A stretch of 64,000 nucleotides of DNA from Rallus limicola (Eukaryota; Chordata; Aves; Gruiformes; Rallidae), in NCBI GenBank assembly GCA_022605955.1, contig JAKCOZ010000084.1, forward strand, positions 172,501 through 236,500. The letters run 5' to 3'. Position numbers and translations under genes: made by a program. The notes beneath the pieces were generated by a model, which had not been told where the DNA came from, searched no databases, and saw only the letters and a program-made list of their open reading frames with translations. Of this stretch, positions 61,087-64,000 are shown piece after piece; the first letter of the stretch is position 1; every line of letters starts with the position of its first letter.

Positions 61087-64000
61087 AGGGACTGTTTGCA
61101 TCCACAGAGACCTGCCAGGTCATCAACATCTGTACTGAGGTCTCACTTCCAAGAATGAAATCATCATTCAGTTCTTCTGTTCAGTGTATGGATGCTCTGC
61201 TGCAGCTCTCAATACTGGTGCAGAGCCCTGGACTGAAGCTCCTGGCCACCAGTAATGGTATCTAGGCTAGACCGGAAGTAGTAAATCAAAAGAAAAGCCT
61301 GCAATATGCATGAGACTGATTTCCAGAGCACACCGCTTTAGTAGTAAGGAATGCTTACAGGGAAATTAGAGTATTCGTATGCTTTCTACTTAGATAGACA
61401 GAAATAGACATATAAGAGCATTAGATCTCCTGTTCCTTCAAGTTCTTCTCTCCAGTGACAAAAAACACGTTTATGAAGCATTAATTTAACTGCAAAAAAA
61501 AAATCTCTGTGGATAAATATTACTCAAAAGGGATGCTCCTGAGAGGTGAAAACGTCCACAGGAAGGAGATTTGATTTGATTATAGTACACAAAGCTGAGA
61601 ATTCCCACTGGTGTTATAATCCTTAGAATGAAAATGCTTCCTAAACAGAACATTCTGTATGGGAGAATCTTTCAACACACACAATCCCTATCAACAACAA
61701 TTTCATATGGGATAAAGAAGATCTATTGGAATTAAAGTCATGAGTAAGAGACAAGCTCAACAAGCCTATGATGTTCTTGAGGACATGATCAGTTATATTA
61801 TAGAAATAAAATTAAATGGTTACTACTAGAAAATATGTGCCTGTCTCTAGCAGAATATCACTTTTATCTAAATGACCAGTCCAGTATGACAGAATACATT
61901 ATTGACACATTTTATTAGTAAATACAGAAATTTAAAACTATGAGTAGTCTAGTATAAATCATCTTGGCCCACTGCTCAAAATTAGTGAACAATTATAACA
62001 GAAAGTCCGAGAAATAGTATGGAAACATAGATAGCTAAGAAGGCTTACATGAAAGGCCTACTCCCTTACCTTTATCAACTTGCTACTCAAGAACTATTTT
62101 CTCTTCCCTTTTCTACCCTTCCCTTCCATCTTTTTATCTTTTTTTCCTCTTTTTTTTTTCCCTAAAGACATTGATATATTTTTGCTAATTTTTAAGGCTT
62201 TTTGACTTAATATTTACTGTTTTCCAGTCCATTGTGAATGTTGCTATCTCATGGAATTCTCTGTTTTACGTAAAGTTTGTGTCCTTTTTTTCTGCCCCAC
62301 TTTCTCTCCCCCCTTTTAAAAAAATTAAAAACAGCAAGTAAATTGTTCATGTAGGATGTCTTCTCTTTAGAAAGATAATGTGAGATACCAATCTTTCTAG
62401 CACATAAATGTTGGAAGCAAATCATCCTCTAGCAATATCAAATATACACAGCTTTGTTAGTATGAAAGAAGTCACCAAGAAAGAACTTTCTCTTTATTAG
62501 ACTAAAGTGAAGGTCATATCAATTAATAATTCAGTAATATTTCTTCAGCTATTATCTTCACTATAAACCTCTATATTTGCCCAGTATTTGAGCAAAAACA
62601 TAAAGCAATGTTGTTTTATCACTATATTCAGATAACTGGATGTGGTCCTTGTCTTAAAATCTCAGCTTTTTTGTATAGTACACTTTATTTTGATTGTTGA
62701 TTCTACAGTATAATCAGTAACTACACTCTATAGTATGGTAGATTTTTCAGCTTGTTTAATCTCACTGTCTTGATTTCATGGTGAGATTGTGATGAGCAAC
62801 CCTCATTTACTCTTGAGTTTAGCATTAAGATAATTGCATAATAAACCACAATCAATGAGGACCCTTAAAGATTGCCACTTTATTTTCAGTTGTTGTTTTT
62901 AAACACAAATCTTGACAACCAATTTTGACTAACACACATAAATTGGTATTCAGAGCGGAAAGGATGTTTGTGTATAGCCATGAAAACTGATATCTCTTTT
63001 ATCTTTATGTCTTACAAAAATATTTATATTTTTTTAGTTGAGCAGGTGTCAGATATGCTGTCAGATCTATAAATAACTTAATTAAATTTTAAACAATTGA
63101 TCATTTGTTCATATTTCACATTTTAATCTGTTCAGTTTATTGGTTGCTCTATTTTCTCATAGGTTGGGTTTTTTTTAGGATTCTCTGAAAGAAAATATGC
63201 TATACATTTGAGCCAAACCACAGTAAAATGACACTGCCTAATTCTGAGAGACCCACTCATTTCTTTTCATATTTTATAATAACATATGACATGTCAATTT
63301 AAACAAAATACACAATATTTGCTGACTGCAGTAAAAGGTTGATATTAAAATAATGTGTTGCTGTTAAGAGCAGATAATTGAGCATACAGAAGTGTAGGTA
63401 CTATCTGCTGTAGCAAATGTAACACAAAAGCCTAATGTTTCCTTAACAAAGGGTGCTCATACAGATAATACTTGGTATCTCAAATTTTACACTTTCTCAA
63501 TACGACTGTTTAGCAGAAATCTCTATTTTTAGTACATTTATTCTACAATAATTTTTTAATATGAGTATCAATCCCAAACAATTCACTGGCAGCAAATATT
63601 GTAGAATATTATAAGATTTCTTTTTTTTTTTTTTTGGTAATGATATTTGTGTGTCTGTGTATATATAAACATATATGCATGTACCTTAAAAAGAAATCTT
63701 ACTCTTTTGAGTCGGATTCTTTCTGAATTTACCCTGGGTGTGCAACCATGTGTTCTACTTGCTATCTTTAAAACTAAAAATAATCCATAAAGTGTTCAAA
63801 TCCTAGATCACCAGTGTCCTAGTGCAAACAAAAATTCCTCCTGCTGCTAGAGCAAGTCTTCTACATAATTCTTAAATTTTTAGACAAGCTAACTTGGGCT
63901 CCTTTTTTCCTGTAAAATTCTGCTCTCATTCACTCATTCCTTAATGTGCTTAGTATAACCCAAGTATCTCTATACTTCAGGCTTCTTGCCTCCCTGCTTT
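61087..64000. other. AT-rich spacer to the window end
   Basis: No gene or clear transposon is visible. It holds a pyrimidine-rich tract (62095-62162), a poly-T run (63621-63636) and a short GT/AT patch (63646-63680). Stops are frequent in all frames. Confidence 0.7.
62095..62162 (+). repeat. pyrimidine-rich tract
   Basis: Mostly C and T with a few A, mixing TTCCC and CTTTT units and ending in T runs. Looser and shorter than the tract at 37329-37525. Confidence 0.6.

Noticed and set aside
1..64000. tRNA, rRNA, snRNA or CRISPR array
   Set aside because: No tRNA B-box with matching A-box, no snRNA start motif, and no regularly spaced direct repeats were seen on reading both strands.

Overview
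The window looks like AT-rich intergenic or intronic DNA from a bird. The evidence is two 3'-end copies of the CR1 LINE, both with the A/T-rich 8-bp terminal motif typical of CR1, and three copies of one long-terminal-repeat (LTR) family of a type I associate with bird genomes. The spacer is low in GC, carries microsatellites and homopolymer runs, and shows no SINEs. A crocodilian or turtle, which also carry CR1, is less likely but not excluded. There is no bacterial-style gene density, no complete protein gene, and no rRNA, tRNA or CRISPR array that I can recognise.

Layout. 1-9793: spacer with poly-T, GT repeats and a 23-bp tandem duplication. 9794-10392: truncated CR1 on the minus strand, still encoding the C-terminal part of its reverse-transcriptase protein. 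10620-10764: a plus-strand stretch resembling a last coding exon. 13753-13804: a plus-strand stretch resembling an internal exon. 13805-41402: long spacer with microsatellites, a 197-bp polypyrimidine tract, a G/T-rich tract, a short perfect hairpin, and possible minus-strand exons at 23644-23709 and 31868-32292. 41403-41656: an internally deleted LTR. 47131-48320: a near full-length solo LTR on the minus strand, flanked by AGTT direct repeats. 55680-55743: the most convincing splice-flanked exon, on the minus strand. 59115-61086: a CR1 copy interrupted by a third, plus-strand LTR. 61087-64000: spacer.

The best reading is one or more large introns of a gene on the minus strand, with one good candidate exon (55680-55743) and a phase-compatible candidate last exon (31868-32292). 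Neither peptide is one I recognise. All exon calls rest on splice signals and open frames read by eye, and several could be chance. The transposon calls are much firmer. I did not find a clearly new biological system. The most useful leads are the candidate exons, the nested CR1/LTR insertion, and the long antisense frames kept in two LTR copies.
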